From positions 35,291,542-35,355,541 of the forward strand of contig OX388305.1 of the NCBI GenBank assembly GCA_947579605.1: 64,000 nt of DNA, read 5' to 3'. Position 1 is the first letter of the stretch, and each line of letters opens with the position of its first letter. The translations under genes and the position numbers were made by a program. Under the pieces are notes generated by a model. It worked only from the letters and a program-made list of their open reading frames with translations. It was not told the DNA's origin and ran no database searches. This document shows positions 55,330 through 64,000 of this stretch, piece after piece. The stretch comes from Athripsodes cinereus. Its lineage: Eukaryota; Arthropoda; Insecta; Trichoptera; Leptoceridae.

Positions 55330-56230
55330 TTACGGATACAATAAACGGCTTCTGCCTCTTATTAATAGTACAATATAATGTTCAATACAAATAACATAAC
55401 ATAATTTATTGTCTTATTACTCTTTGTGAGATTCAAATTTTTAGATTAAAATAGACAAAGAAAAACTTAAAAAAAAACAAGAAAAAAAAATTAATATATA
55501 CTTATTGTTCAAGAAATTAAAACATGGAAATGGGTATCTAACATTATCACATACTTAATTATATAAATTATCATCAAGTGGGTAGCACTGAGGAACTACA
55601 TGAATAAATACCAACGTCAATACACTCTATTAATACCAATATCATAATTATTTAGACCTTATTAATATTATTATATCACCAACAATAATGATCTACTAAG
55701 CCTGACACTGACACTTCGGAAACTCTATATAAAATGTAAACTTAATAGGAACAGATGTTCAGCATTATTAAATACCCACTATGCACAATACTCACAAAAC
55801 AGAGATTTAATTAGTTCCGTCATTTGACAGCAGACAGGTGGATATCATTTCAAAACATAAACGAAATGGACTACAATAGAAATGATTCTATAAATAGCCA
55901 TATTGATAACAACATCGTTTTGCACTAAGGTAATACAATACCTGTGACGTGATAAAATAATTAGTAAACTTCGTACAAACTCGGCAAAAAATAATGTACA
56001 ACTAAAATAATTTAGTTAGGTATATGTAGGTACCAGTTTCATGAAATAATTATTAATTTAAACAAAAACAACAAAAGTTTAGTAGAAATATTGATTCAAA
56101 GTATACCGTTATTTTGAGGTATTTGATAAACTTTTATTATTAATGTGTGACTAAGGCTGGTTGTAATTTGATCTTTTCGATTTATAAAATGCGAAATATT
56201 TAACATAGGTATTTATAAAATTTTTACTGA
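55330..56230 (-). other. LINE-type tail then AT-rich spacer
   Basis: GGATACAATAAACGGCTTCT at 55334 resembles the minus-strand LINE 3' UTR near 10320. The rest is unrecognised. Confidence 0.35.
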
Positions 56231-56233
56231 GGC

Positions 56234-56346
56234 TACTACTATACATTGTAATCTGTCCTCTCCGTGCCCACAAAATATTAAGACGTTCGGGATAGGTGGA
56301 AAATCTCATTGCTGAGTTTAAGATGTAATTTTTTTTCGAACACTCA
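56234..56346 (-). repeat. SINE family A, minus-strand partial copy
   Basis: TACTACTATAC tail, CTGTCCTCTCCGTGCC, AATATTAAGACGTTCGGGAT and TTTTTTTTCGAACACTCAT are the reversed middle of the family. The segment between tail and middle is deleted. Confidence 0.65.
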
Positions 56347-56439
56347 TAATTTACGGAAATTCTTCACCAGATACGAATTATGGAATCAGTTAGTCATAAA
56401 CTTTATCATGATTAATTTAACTATGGAGACAAATAGTTA

Positions 56440-56688
56440 CTACCTACTACTACTATACCATCACGGCACATACCACAAATGGGGTAGCCAGCAGACCAGC
56501 CGCATGCAATAAACATGCAAACTGTCCTCTCCGTGCCAACATAAAATTAAGACATTCAGGATGGGTGGCAAGCCTCATCGCTGAATTTAAGATGCAAAAT
56601 GTCTTTTTTTTCGAACACCTGCCTTTTACAGGACACTCGAAAACTTACGGATAAGAGTGGGAGACCAATTCTTTACCGGGTGCTCCAA
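56440..56688 (-). mobile_element. SINE family A, full-length minus-strand copy
   Basis: It runs from CTACTACTACTATACCATCA CGGC through GGGGTAGCCAGCAGACC, ACATTCAGGATGGGTGGCAA and CTGCCTTTTACAGGACACTC to TCTTTACCGGGTGCTCC, covering the whole family in reverse. Confidence 0.8.
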
Positions 56689-56935
56689 TTCTTCACTAAT
56701 AAAAACAAATAGTTATATTGTATTTATTAGGTAATTCTAAAGTCTGTACGTTCACAGAGTGAAAATTCATACTGATGGTAGTATTTATTTTTATTACAAA
56801 ACCCAGTTAATATTTCACTCTAATTTATTGGAAACCTCGAGTACTTTCTTTAATGTACCTATATAGATTGACATTTTCAAGAAAACTGAACTAGAAAAAA
56901 CAAAAGTTAATGTCTAATTGTGATAAATGTGTATA

Positions 56936-57632
56936 TGCTTATATTTTCTATGGTATTGTCCATAATTAACTGTGTTTTGTAATAAAAATAAAATATCATC
57001 AGTTACATTTATTTTGATTAAAATATATTTTCTATGGTATTGTCCATAATTAACTGGGTTTTGTAATAAAAATAAAATATCATCAGTTATATTTATTTTG
57101 ATTTAAAATATATTTTCTATGGTATTGTCCATAATTAACTGTGTTTTGTAATAAAAATAAAATATCATCAGTTATATTTATTTTGATTAAAATATATTTC
57201 CTATGGTATTGTCCATAATTAACTGGGTTTTGTAATAAAAATAAAATATCATCAGCTATATTTATTTTGATTTAAAATATATTTTCTATGGTATTGTCCA
57301 TAATTAACTGTGTTTTGTAATAAAAATAAAATATCAAATATATTTTCTATGGTATTGTCCATAATTAACTGTGTTTTGTAATAAAAATAAAATATCAAAT
57401 ATATTTTCTATGGTATTGTCCATAATTAACTGTGTTTTGTAATAAAAATAAAATATCATCAGCTATATTTATTTTGATTTAAAATATATTTTCTATGGTA
57501 TTGTCCATAATTAACTGTGTTTTGTAATAAAAATAAAATATCATCAGTTATATTTATTTTGATTTAAAATATATTTTCTATGGTATTGTCCATAATTAAC
57601 TGTGTTTTGTAATAAAAATAAAATATCAACGG
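56936..57632 (+). repeat. Minisatellite, nine units of about 84 or 60 bp
   Basis: Nine copies of TTTCTATGGTATTGTCCATA ATTAACTG are spaced by about 84 bases, except two steps of about 60 bases near 57281-57401 that lack the TCAGTTATATTTATTTTGAT part. G/T variants (GGGTT or GTGTT) alternate in the first units. Confidence 0.93.
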
Positions 57633-57653
57633 TTATATTTTTTTATTTTTTTT

Positions 57654-57795
57654 AATTCACACAGATCGAGCTAGTCCCAAACTAAGATGAATCTTGTATT
57701 ATGGGTACTAACGCGACGACACACACATATACAATACACTACACACATATACATGTAACACCCAGACACAGGAAAATTTGAACAAGGTCATTTAA
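57654..57795 (-). mobile_element. SINE family 2, 3' half
   Basis: ATTCACACAGATCGAGCTAG then TCCCAAACTAAGATGAATCT and GTAACACCCAGACACAGGAA match the 3' half of 4390-4613. The tRNA-like head is absent, as in 5'-truncated insertions. Confidence 0.8.
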
Positions 57796-58079
57796 AATAT
57801 CATGAGAGATAATGTCATTATTATAAATCCAGATTTCATATAAACTGTATAATACAAAGTGTCAGAGCGAAAGTAATAAATCCAACTACGAATAAAACCT
57901 TTTACCTATACAGTAATACGATAGCGACCTATGTACACGTACACGTGAATGGAACATTGATCAACGTATCGGTTAGCCAGATTAAATTCCATAAAAGCCT
58001 AGCACAAAATACGATCTTCATTCATTCTGATTAAGTTAGTATGGACGATACCATAGAAAATATAAGCATAATATAAACA

Positions 58080-58660
58080 TCTCATTGTTAGAACATAATA
58101 TTATGTACTTTATCTAATGAAACAAAGCAAAGTCGTTCGGTTAGAATGTATTATATTATATTTTTACTATTCATTTTAAGGCACGACGACAAAGGGTGTA
58201 ATTAAATAAATATATGTACATTTCACGTCAAACAAAGTAGTCTAGTTTTCGATTCTCTCTAGTTTGTTCCTAACAAAAGAGTTGGTATGAAGAGGTGTTG
58301 TGGGTGACTTTATGTATTAATTATGTTGTGTACATTGATTCCACGCAATTTAACACTTAATATACAATGATAATATCTAATAAAATCAATATAGATAGGG
58401 TGAGTTTACGGCAAAGGCACGATTACTTCCAACTAACCTAATAATATACTTTTGACTTCACAAACCATATTTCTTGTCATACCTATCGATTCAACTGAAC
58501 TTACTAAAATAGCTAAATTTTTCTCACTACTAACGTGTAAGCTTATATATAAGATATATATAAGAATAGCAACACTGTTTCGTTGCGACAACACGCTTTT
58601 TTCTTAATCGCGCATTAATGAATATTTAAATATTCAAAATAATTACGAGTACGCGCTGTA
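58080..58660. other. AT-rich spacer, possible 5' UTR of the LINE
   Basis: A fragment near 58395-58440 (GTGAGTTTACGGCAAAGGCA) resembles a reversed LINE 3' UTR. The last 100 bases before the ORF1 start, with ATAGCAACACTGTTTCGTTG, may be the LINE promoter and 5' UTR, but the element's 5' end cannot be fixed. Confidence 0.35.
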
Positions 58661-58663
58661 ACT

Positions 58664-59317
58664 ATGGATTCTGGCGATTTAAAGGCACTGAAGACCTTCT
58701 TCCTACAGAAGATGACAAGCATGGAGGAAAGGATTACATGTAATCCTTGTAAATGTGGTGGCTTGACGACTGGTGTGGTGGAGGAGTTTCAGCTATTCAA
58801 GACCACTATAATGAAGAAGCTGGAAGCTTATGATGCGAGAATAAGTGTTCTGGAGAACCAAATCGAGACGATGGAGAGAACAAGACGACGTAAGATGCTA
58901 CTTTTGCATGGAGCTCCCGAGGGACATACATTGGACGCTGCTTTGAAGGAGACCCCCCTAAACATCGACCCTCTGCACATCAAAGATATCCGTCGGATAG
59001 GGAGAAACCAAGCAGATAAACCAAGACCAATACTCATCATCTTTAAAACCCAATCTCAAAAGAGTGACATCTGGGGTAGGAAGACAACTTTGAAAAATAC
59101 TAAGTGGCTACTAACTGAATCACTTACACCAAATGCACTCAAAATTCTGACGGAAGCCAAGAACAAGGTTGGTAACAGAAACACCTGGACCATGAATGGA
59201 TTTGTTCATGTTAAATTTCCTGATGGTTCAAAGAAGAGAATATCTAACCTATCTGATCTGGATGGCGTTCCCGAGGACTCAAGCAAGAGAAAGCTACGTA
59301 CACGGACAAACAAGTAA
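58664..59317 (+). CDS. LINE ORF1-like nucleic-acid-binding protein
   Basis: This 217-aa protein is less AT-rich than its flanks. It has a short cysteine cluster (CNPCKCGG, residues 26-33), a predicted coiled coil at about 38-75 (EFQLFKTTIMKKLEAYDARI, VLENQIETM), then KMLLLHGAPEG and a domain with IKDIRRIGRNQADKPRPILI (about 106-125), GRKTTLKNTKWLLTESLTP and GFVHVKFPDGSKKRI, ending in a basic tail. Coiled coil followed by an RRM-like and C-terminal domain is the layout of L1-type ORF1 proteins, which coat retroelement RNA. The frame is intact. I chose the first ATG; no earlier in-frame start is in view. Whether it belongs to the same element as the ORF2 at 60901 depends on the spacer (next entry). 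Confidence 0.75.
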   Translation: MDSGDLKALKTFFLQKMTSMEERITCNPCKCGGLTTGVVEEFQLFKTTIMKKLEAYDARISVLENQIETMERTRRRKMLLLHGAPEGHTLDAALKETPLNIDPLHIKDIRRIGRNQADKPRPILIIFKTQSQKSDIWGRKTTLKNTKWLLTESLTPNALKILTEAKNKVGNRNTWTMNGFVHVKFPDGSKKRISNLSDLDGVPEDSSKRKLRTRTNK

Positions 59318-60900
59318 TTTTAAATGATTAACCATCTTACATATATATGGCACCCTGTATGATTTTGCGTATTGATTGTTTTACTTTTACTTTGCTTTCA
59401 TTTTGTGTAAGTTTTTATATCTTTTGCAAGCCACTCAATCATTCAAACTTCTTTTGTAAATAGTCATGAAGTTAGCTAGAATTTGGTTCGGAATATCACA
59501 TTCAGTCTTGCCAACTTACTTTCGTTTAATTATTTTTTTTTTCCAGTTTGGCCAACGGTATATTATTATAAGTTTTTATTCTGCCTGTTCGTAAACTCTC
59601 ACTGTGGACATTTCAATCCATAGACTAATTTTGAATTGACAGCGTAACACGGTTTGTGAAGCGCTTGAAAGTCTGTAGACTTCCGATTTGTTTTGATTGT
59701 CTTGTGATTATCTACGCGTATCTGTATTTGGAAAATCACAACTAACCTTCACTTGTCAAACTGTGTGTCGGTTGTAATGTCATCGCTCACTAAAATTTAT
59801 ATATTTTTAAATATCTTGCTTTAATTCCACGCAGAATGTAATAATCATTTTTTTTAATTATTTTATAAATGTATATAATTATATTCACATCATTCTAAAT
59901 TGTCGGTGCTTTTCTTCACTAGTGACCTGATTGGTTGCGAGTTTGTTCTATCTGTAAACATTGTAAATTAGTATGAATTTTAATTAATACTGCCGGTGTT
60001 TTTGTTTGGTAATCTAACTTGAAATGGATGATTTTACATGGATTATTGCGTATAAACGGTGAGTATCATGAATACTACGTAATAACTTATTCAGATTCTA
60101 TTTTATTTATATAACATGATGATTGTAATTGAGTACTAAACACCAGTTGACTGTTGTATAACCTAACTGCTGGGTTGTAGATACATATATTAATAGTTTA
60201 TTGATTCATACTTAAGACTGAGAAGTGATTGTTTATTTATTTTGTGATCAATTTTATTTGACAATTTATTTTTATTTTAACAGTTAATGATGTAAGAGTT
60301 TTGAATGTTGGAGATATTTATGCATGTGCTATATAATGTACTCAGTTGTCAATAAATGAAAACACGACATAGTTTAATTGAAAGGCAAATGTAACAAGTA
60401 CCTAACTGAAACATCTGTGTCTTATTGTGTGAGTCTAACATGTGATGGGTACTATTATTCTTAAATTGTTTTAAATTTATTTCATGTTTATTTATTATAT
60501 TTTTAATTCCAATTATGAATGTTGATTCAATTGTGCATAGGTACCTGGGATTTAATCCTTAATCATGATGCCACTTACTATGTTGTGTAATTTATACTCA
60601 TTCCGCTCATCTACCTAACGGCATTTAATATTCCCTTTTATTTAACTTCATGCGGCCTCGTGATTTAAATGTGTGATTTTTCTTTTATTCTATTTTTACT
60701 TATAACTTGCTTTTTTTTTATTCTATTTACTATTTTTACTTATTATTAGATAAAAGTTACTTTAATAGTTTACTATATATATTTATAATACCGGTTTATT
60801 TATATATAGTTTGTACATATTATTTTTATTTGTTTATACTCTATACATATTATTTTTATTTATTTATTTATTTATTATTTTTTAGCACACATATTATAAC
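59318..60900 (+). other. 1.58-kb non-coding spacer between ORF1 and ORF2
   Basis: No protein motif is seen. The spacer becomes very T-rich towards its end. Its borders look like splice sites: AACAA/GTAATT over the ORF1 stop codon, and a T-rich run ending TTTTTTAG/CACAC at 60885, 15 bases before the ORF2 ATG. If joined, the ORF1 frame would run eight codons on and stop at TGA overlapping the ORF2 start (ATGA at 60901-60904). Confidence 0.4.
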
Positions 60901-63783
60901 ATGAATACTTCTCCTCAAAATGATTCCTTCTATTCCCTCCCTTCCTCTCCCCTCACCCATTACTCTGCTCAATCAAACTTCTCTGATTCATTTCAATCGG
61001 TTGAAAGCTCTTCGACTAGCTCATTGCTGTCACTCTCTGAGCAACTACGGTCATCTCTTTGTAATTCTAGGTCTATTCTCAATGTGTGTCATATCAATGC
61101 TCAGAGTATACCCGCCCACTATGATGAGTTGCTTGCTTCTTTTACAGATGTTCCTCTACATGCATTGTTGGTTAGTGAATCCTGGTTCAAGCCTACTCTC
61201 CCATCTTCACTTTTCGATCTTCCAGGATACAATCTAATACGTTGTGATCGAATCAATCGTGTTGGGGGTGGCGTTGCTATTTATCTGCGTGATGATTTAT
61301 CTTATAAGGTTGTCGCATCTACTGAGGCGGGAGTGGTGGGGGGAATGGAGTACCTGTTCATTGAGGTGTGTGTTTTTCATTCTAGGGTGTTGTTGGGTGT
61401 TGCCTATTGTCCGCCATGCTGCAACTATTTCCTTGAACTCGAAACCTTATTGGAGTCATTAACTCATAACTATATTCATACTATACTTATGGGCGACTTC
61501 AACACCTGCCTAATTAGAAATGATTACCGTGCCCACAAATTATCGAACTTAATAAATTCAATTGACTTACATTTATTGCCGCTCTGCTCTACTCATCATA
61601 CAAGATCTTCGCAGTCACTGTTAGACCTTATGATAACATCTTCAGTGAATCATGTCAAGTCTCATGGACAATTGACAGCTTCTGGTTTTTCGTGTCATGA
61701 TTTGATTTATCTCTCTTACAAAGTTAAACTTCCTAAAATAAAGTCTAGACTTCACTCGTTTCGCAATTTTCGTCGATTAGACATTGCAAGCTTAAAAGAT
61801 GATGCTGAGCAAATAAACTGGCAAAATATTTACACCGCGGCTGACGTGAACGTCATGGTGGAGGAGTTTAATCATGAAATCATTAATTTGTTTGACAAAC
61901 ATGCTCCGGTTATAACTGTTCCACTGAGGCGTCCTCCGGCACCATGGCTAACGGATAACATTCAAAAACTTATGAATAAACGGGACAGAGCAAAAGCAAA
62001 ATTCAATAAGACAAAGTGCCTCAATAAATGGGAAACTTACAAACTGCTAAGAGGGCACTGCTCTAAATTGTGTCGTAAATCTAAAAAGGAATATTTTTTC
62101 AATAATGTTTCTTCATCCACACCAAATAAGACTTGGAAATTTCTAAAGCAGCATGGTTTGGGTAAACAAGGTGGCACTGTTGGCTCGGTTGCGGTTAGCC
62201 TCGATGAGCTGAATCTTCACTTTTCTTCATTACCTGTCGTTATTGATCCTGTTATTAAACAACTCTCTTTAAATAAAATAAAGAATTGTACGCATGATTT
62301 TGAACCATTTGATTTCAGATTAATAACCTTGGAAGAAGTGCGAAAGTCCTTCTCTGCGGTGAAGTCTACTGCTGTCGGTTATGATGGGATAAGTTTCAAG
62401 ATGATCACTCTGCTTATGGATTGTGTTTTGCCTGTTATAACATTCATAATTAACTCCTCAATATCCACATCTGTTTTCCCATCTGAGTGGAAGACGGCAA
62501 ATATAATTCCGTTAGCCAAGGTTGGTTCCCCATCTTCAGCCAAGGATTTTAGGCCTATTTCAGTCCTACCCTTTCTATCTAAAATAATGGAAAAGTTAAT
62601 TTATCAACAACTTAATGACTATCTTCTATCTCACAACTCTCTGGATCGATTTCAGTCCGGCTTTCGTAAGGGCCATAGTACAGCTACTGCCCTGCTTAAA
62701 ATTTCAGAAGATATAAGGTTCGCTATGGAAGGGAGGAAACTTACTTTGCTGACGTTGCTAGATTTTAGTAACGCTTTTAACTGTGTTGATTATGATCTTC
62801 TTTTGGCTCGATTGGAGTCTCTCAATATTAAAGGAAGTGCCTTGGAATGGTTAAACTCATACCTCAGAGGTAGAAGGCAGAGAGTGTGTTTATCAACTCA
62901 AACCTCCAACTGGACTGATTTGCGTGCAGGTGTACCGCAGGGCGGAATTCTTTCTCCTTTGCTTTTCTCAGTCTTCATTAATACTATCACTCACCAGCTT
63001 TGTGGATCCTACCATCTTTACGCAGATGATCTCCAACTCTATATTCATTTTGATCTTGATAACATTGTTTCTTCTTTTCAAATCATGAACCAAAACCTCC
63101 AATATATTAGTTCGTGGTGTAGGGAGCATGGACTACTTGTTAATCCTTCAAAGTCCCAAGCAATCATTATAGGTAGTTCCAGGCTTTTGACGTCTCTCAA
63201 TCTCGCCCCTTTGCCATCTTTGATCTTAAACGATTCCATTATTCCCTTCGCTGATACAGTCAAAAATTTAGGTATATACTTTGATAACGGGTTGTCCTGG
63301 TGGAGGCAGATTAATGAAGTCAGTAAAAGGGTATTTGCTTCTTTACATTCGCTTAAAAGACTTCAAAACTTTCTTCCTATTGACACAAAAAAACTTCTCG
63401 TTCAATCCTTAATTCATCCTTTATTTGACTATGCAGATGTATGCTACTTAGATCTCTCAGTTGAGGCGCTGAATAAGCTGGAACGTCTTCAGAATTCATG
63501 TATTCGGTATATCTTTGGTCTAAAAAAGCGTGATCACATTTCTGAATTCCGGCAGCGCCTTGGCTGGAAGACAATAGCCCAGCGTAGAGATGTTCATATT
63601 CTCTCTCTTCTTTTTAAAATTCTCTTCGATCCAGTCGCACCCTCTTATCTAAAGGAAAGATTTGTCTTCTTACAATCACACGGTTTGTCACTTCGTTCAG
63701 CTACAAATAATCTTCTATCCATCCCACCTCATCATTCTAGTTTTTATACGGATTCATTTACTGTTCATGGTGCGAGGCTTTAG
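60901..63783 (+). CDS. LINE ORF2: endonuclease and reverse transcriptase
   Basis: This 960-aa protein nicks target DNA and copies the element RNA into it. Endonuclease (about 60-275): NVCHINAQSI (61-70), VSESW (91-95, catalytic Glu), GGGVAIYLR (122), MGDFNT (197-202), SGFSCHDLI (261-269, His of the SDH-type motif). Reverse transcriptase: AVGYDGIS (491), FPSEWKTANIIPLAK (526), DFRPISVLPFLSKIMEK (549), FQSGFRKGHST (584), LLDFSNAF (619; Asp 621), GVPQGGILSPLLF (677), YADDLQLY (707; Asp 709 and 710), NLGIYFDNGLSW (789). All catalytic residues that I can check are present. The frame is unbroken. It ends at TAG exactly where a conserved Trp (GARLWN) is expected, and reading continues as NRLPHKVRTSS...FRKQI to a stop at 63853-63855, so about 24 residues are lost. 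Group: jockey/CR1-like. Confidence 0.92.
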   Translation: MNTSPQNDSFYSLPSSPLTHYSAQSNFSDSFQSVESSSTSSLLSLSEQLRSSLCNSRSILNVCHINAQSIPAHYDELLASFTDVPLHALLVSESWFKPTLPSSLFDLPGYNLIRCDRINRVGGGVAIYLRDDLSYKVVASTEAGVVGGMEYLFIEVCVFHSRVLLGVAYCPPCCNYFLELETLLESLTHNYIHTILMGDFNTCLIRNDYRAHKLSNLINSIDLHLLPLCSTHHTRSSQSLLDLMITSSVNHVKSHGQLTASGFSCHDLIYLSYKVKLPKIKSRLHSFRNFRRLDIASLKDDAEQINWQNIYTAADVNVMVEEFNHEIINLFDKHAPVITVPLRRPPAPWLTDNIQKLMNKRDRAKAKFNKTKCLNKWETYKLLRGHCSKLCRKSKKEYFFNNVSSSTPNKTWKFLKQHGLGKQGGTVGSVAVSLDELNLHFSSLPVVIDPVIKQLSLNKIKNCTHDFEPFDFRLITLEEVRKSFSAVKSTAVGYDGISFKMITLLMDCVLPVITFIINSSISTSVFPSEWKTANIIPLAKVGSPSSAKDFRPISVLPFLSKIMEKLIYQQLNDYLLSHNSLDRFQSGFRKGHSTATALLKISEDIRFAMEGRKLTLLTLLDFSNAFNCVDYDLLLARLESLNIKGSALEWLNSYLRGRRQRVCLSTQTSNWTDLRAGVPQGGILSPLLFSVFINTITHQLCGSYHLYADDLQLYIHFDLDNIVSSFQIMNQNLQYISSWCREHGLLVNPSKSQAIIIGSSRLLTSLNLAPLPSLILNDSIIPFADTVKNLGIYFDNGLSWWRQINEVSKRVFASLHSLKRLQNFLPIDTKKLLVQSLIHPLFDYADVCYLDLSVEALNKLERLQNSCIRYIFGLKKRDHISEFRQRLGWKTIAQRRDVHILSLLFKILFDPVAPSYLKERFVFLQSHGLSLRSATNNLLSIPPHHSSFYTDSFTVHGARL

Positions 63784-64000
63784 AACAGACTCCCACATAA
63801 GGTTCGTACTTCTTCAACATTATATTCATTTCGTAAACAAATTAATTGTCTCTAGTCTTCATACACATTTTTCGATTTCATTTTTTTTACTTTTTTAAAC
63901 TTTCGCGTAATAATTACGCCGAGCAGATCCTCTCCTTTTCCCCTTTCCCTTTCCCTTCCTACTCTTGTTGTATGTGTGCTTTTTATATTTTATCTTGTTT
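63784..64000 (+). other. LINE C-terminal remainder and 3' UTR, cut by window end
   Basis: Codons after the stop (63784-63852) encode the conserved NRLPHKVR...SFRKQI end. The rest is pyrimidine-rich (CCTTTCCCTTTCCCTTCC near 63938). The poly(A) or repeat tail and target duplication lie beyond the window. Confidence 0.65.

Larger units (their letters stand above)
56932..58071. mobile_element. Probable inverted-repeat element whose left end became a minisatellite
   Basis: ATGCTTATATTTTCTATGGT ATTGTCCATA at 56935-56964 returns in reverse complement at about 58042-58072 (TATGGACGATACCATAGAAA ATATAAGCAT) with few changes. The left terminal sequence is itself the core of the 84-bp tandem repeat. No clear target duplication. 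Nested inside is a SINE tail. Confidence 0.55.

Noticed and set aside
60707..60904. 65-codon frame rich in Phe and Tyr before ORF2
   Set aside because: It is a translation of T-rich simple sequence in the spacer.

Overview
The window looks like an intergenic or heterochromatin-like stretch of an insect genome, most likely a moth or butterfly. It is strongly AT-rich, has no recognisable host exon, carries many GTAGGTACCTACC-type words (common in lepidopteran DNA), and is filled with RTE- and jockey/CR1-like LINE pieces, tRNA-derived SINEs, hAT, piggyBac and Harbinger-like non-autonomous elements and minisatellites. There is one 200-base assembly gap (17547-17746). The species assignment is inference; the repeat content is read directly.

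Layout. 1-11 kb: one copy of a 430-bp repeat, a TAGGTACCTA minisatellite, LINE tails, SINEs, two stem-and-tail fold-back insertions and two short tandem repeats. 11-21 kb: a 699-bp inverted-repeat element, a Helitron-like element, a piggyBac MITE, the gap inside an inverted repeat, and three LINE 3' ends. 21.1-25.2 kb: a nest in which a hAT element with a perfect 8-bp target duplication holds a small MITE and a dead LINE, which itself holds a SINE. 27.6-31.7 kb: an RTE fragment split by a hAT MITE, a second RTE fragment, and a 2-kb hAT-like element with remnants of a transposon-associated gene. 33.7-36 kb: a second copy of the 430-bp repeat, split by two later insertions whose empty sites are visible in the first copy. 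43-48 kb: LINE 3' ends (one with an unbroken 267-codon frame), fold-backs, hAT MITEs and a 32-bp minisatellite. 49.5-52.7 kb: a Harbinger-like element with TTA duplication. 54-58 kb: more fold-backs, RTE and SINE copies and an 84-bp minisatellite. 58.6-64 kb: the best preserved coding unit, a LINE with a 217-aa ORF1-like protein and a 960-aa endonuclease/reverse transcriptase; it runs off the window end.

The most unusual signal is a class of short insertions (120-210 bp) found in three sequence families. Each has a conserved single-stranded-type tail of about 40 bases followed by one long inverted repeat, and is flanked by target duplications of 10-14 bp. At least five duplications are perfect. 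I cannot assign this class to a named transposon superfamily.

Nothing here forms a host pathway. The only gene pair that works together is the LINE ORF1 (nucleic-acid-binding type) and ORF2 (endonuclease plus reverse transcriptase). SINE family A probably borrows the machinery of an RTE LINE, because the two share a 3' end.
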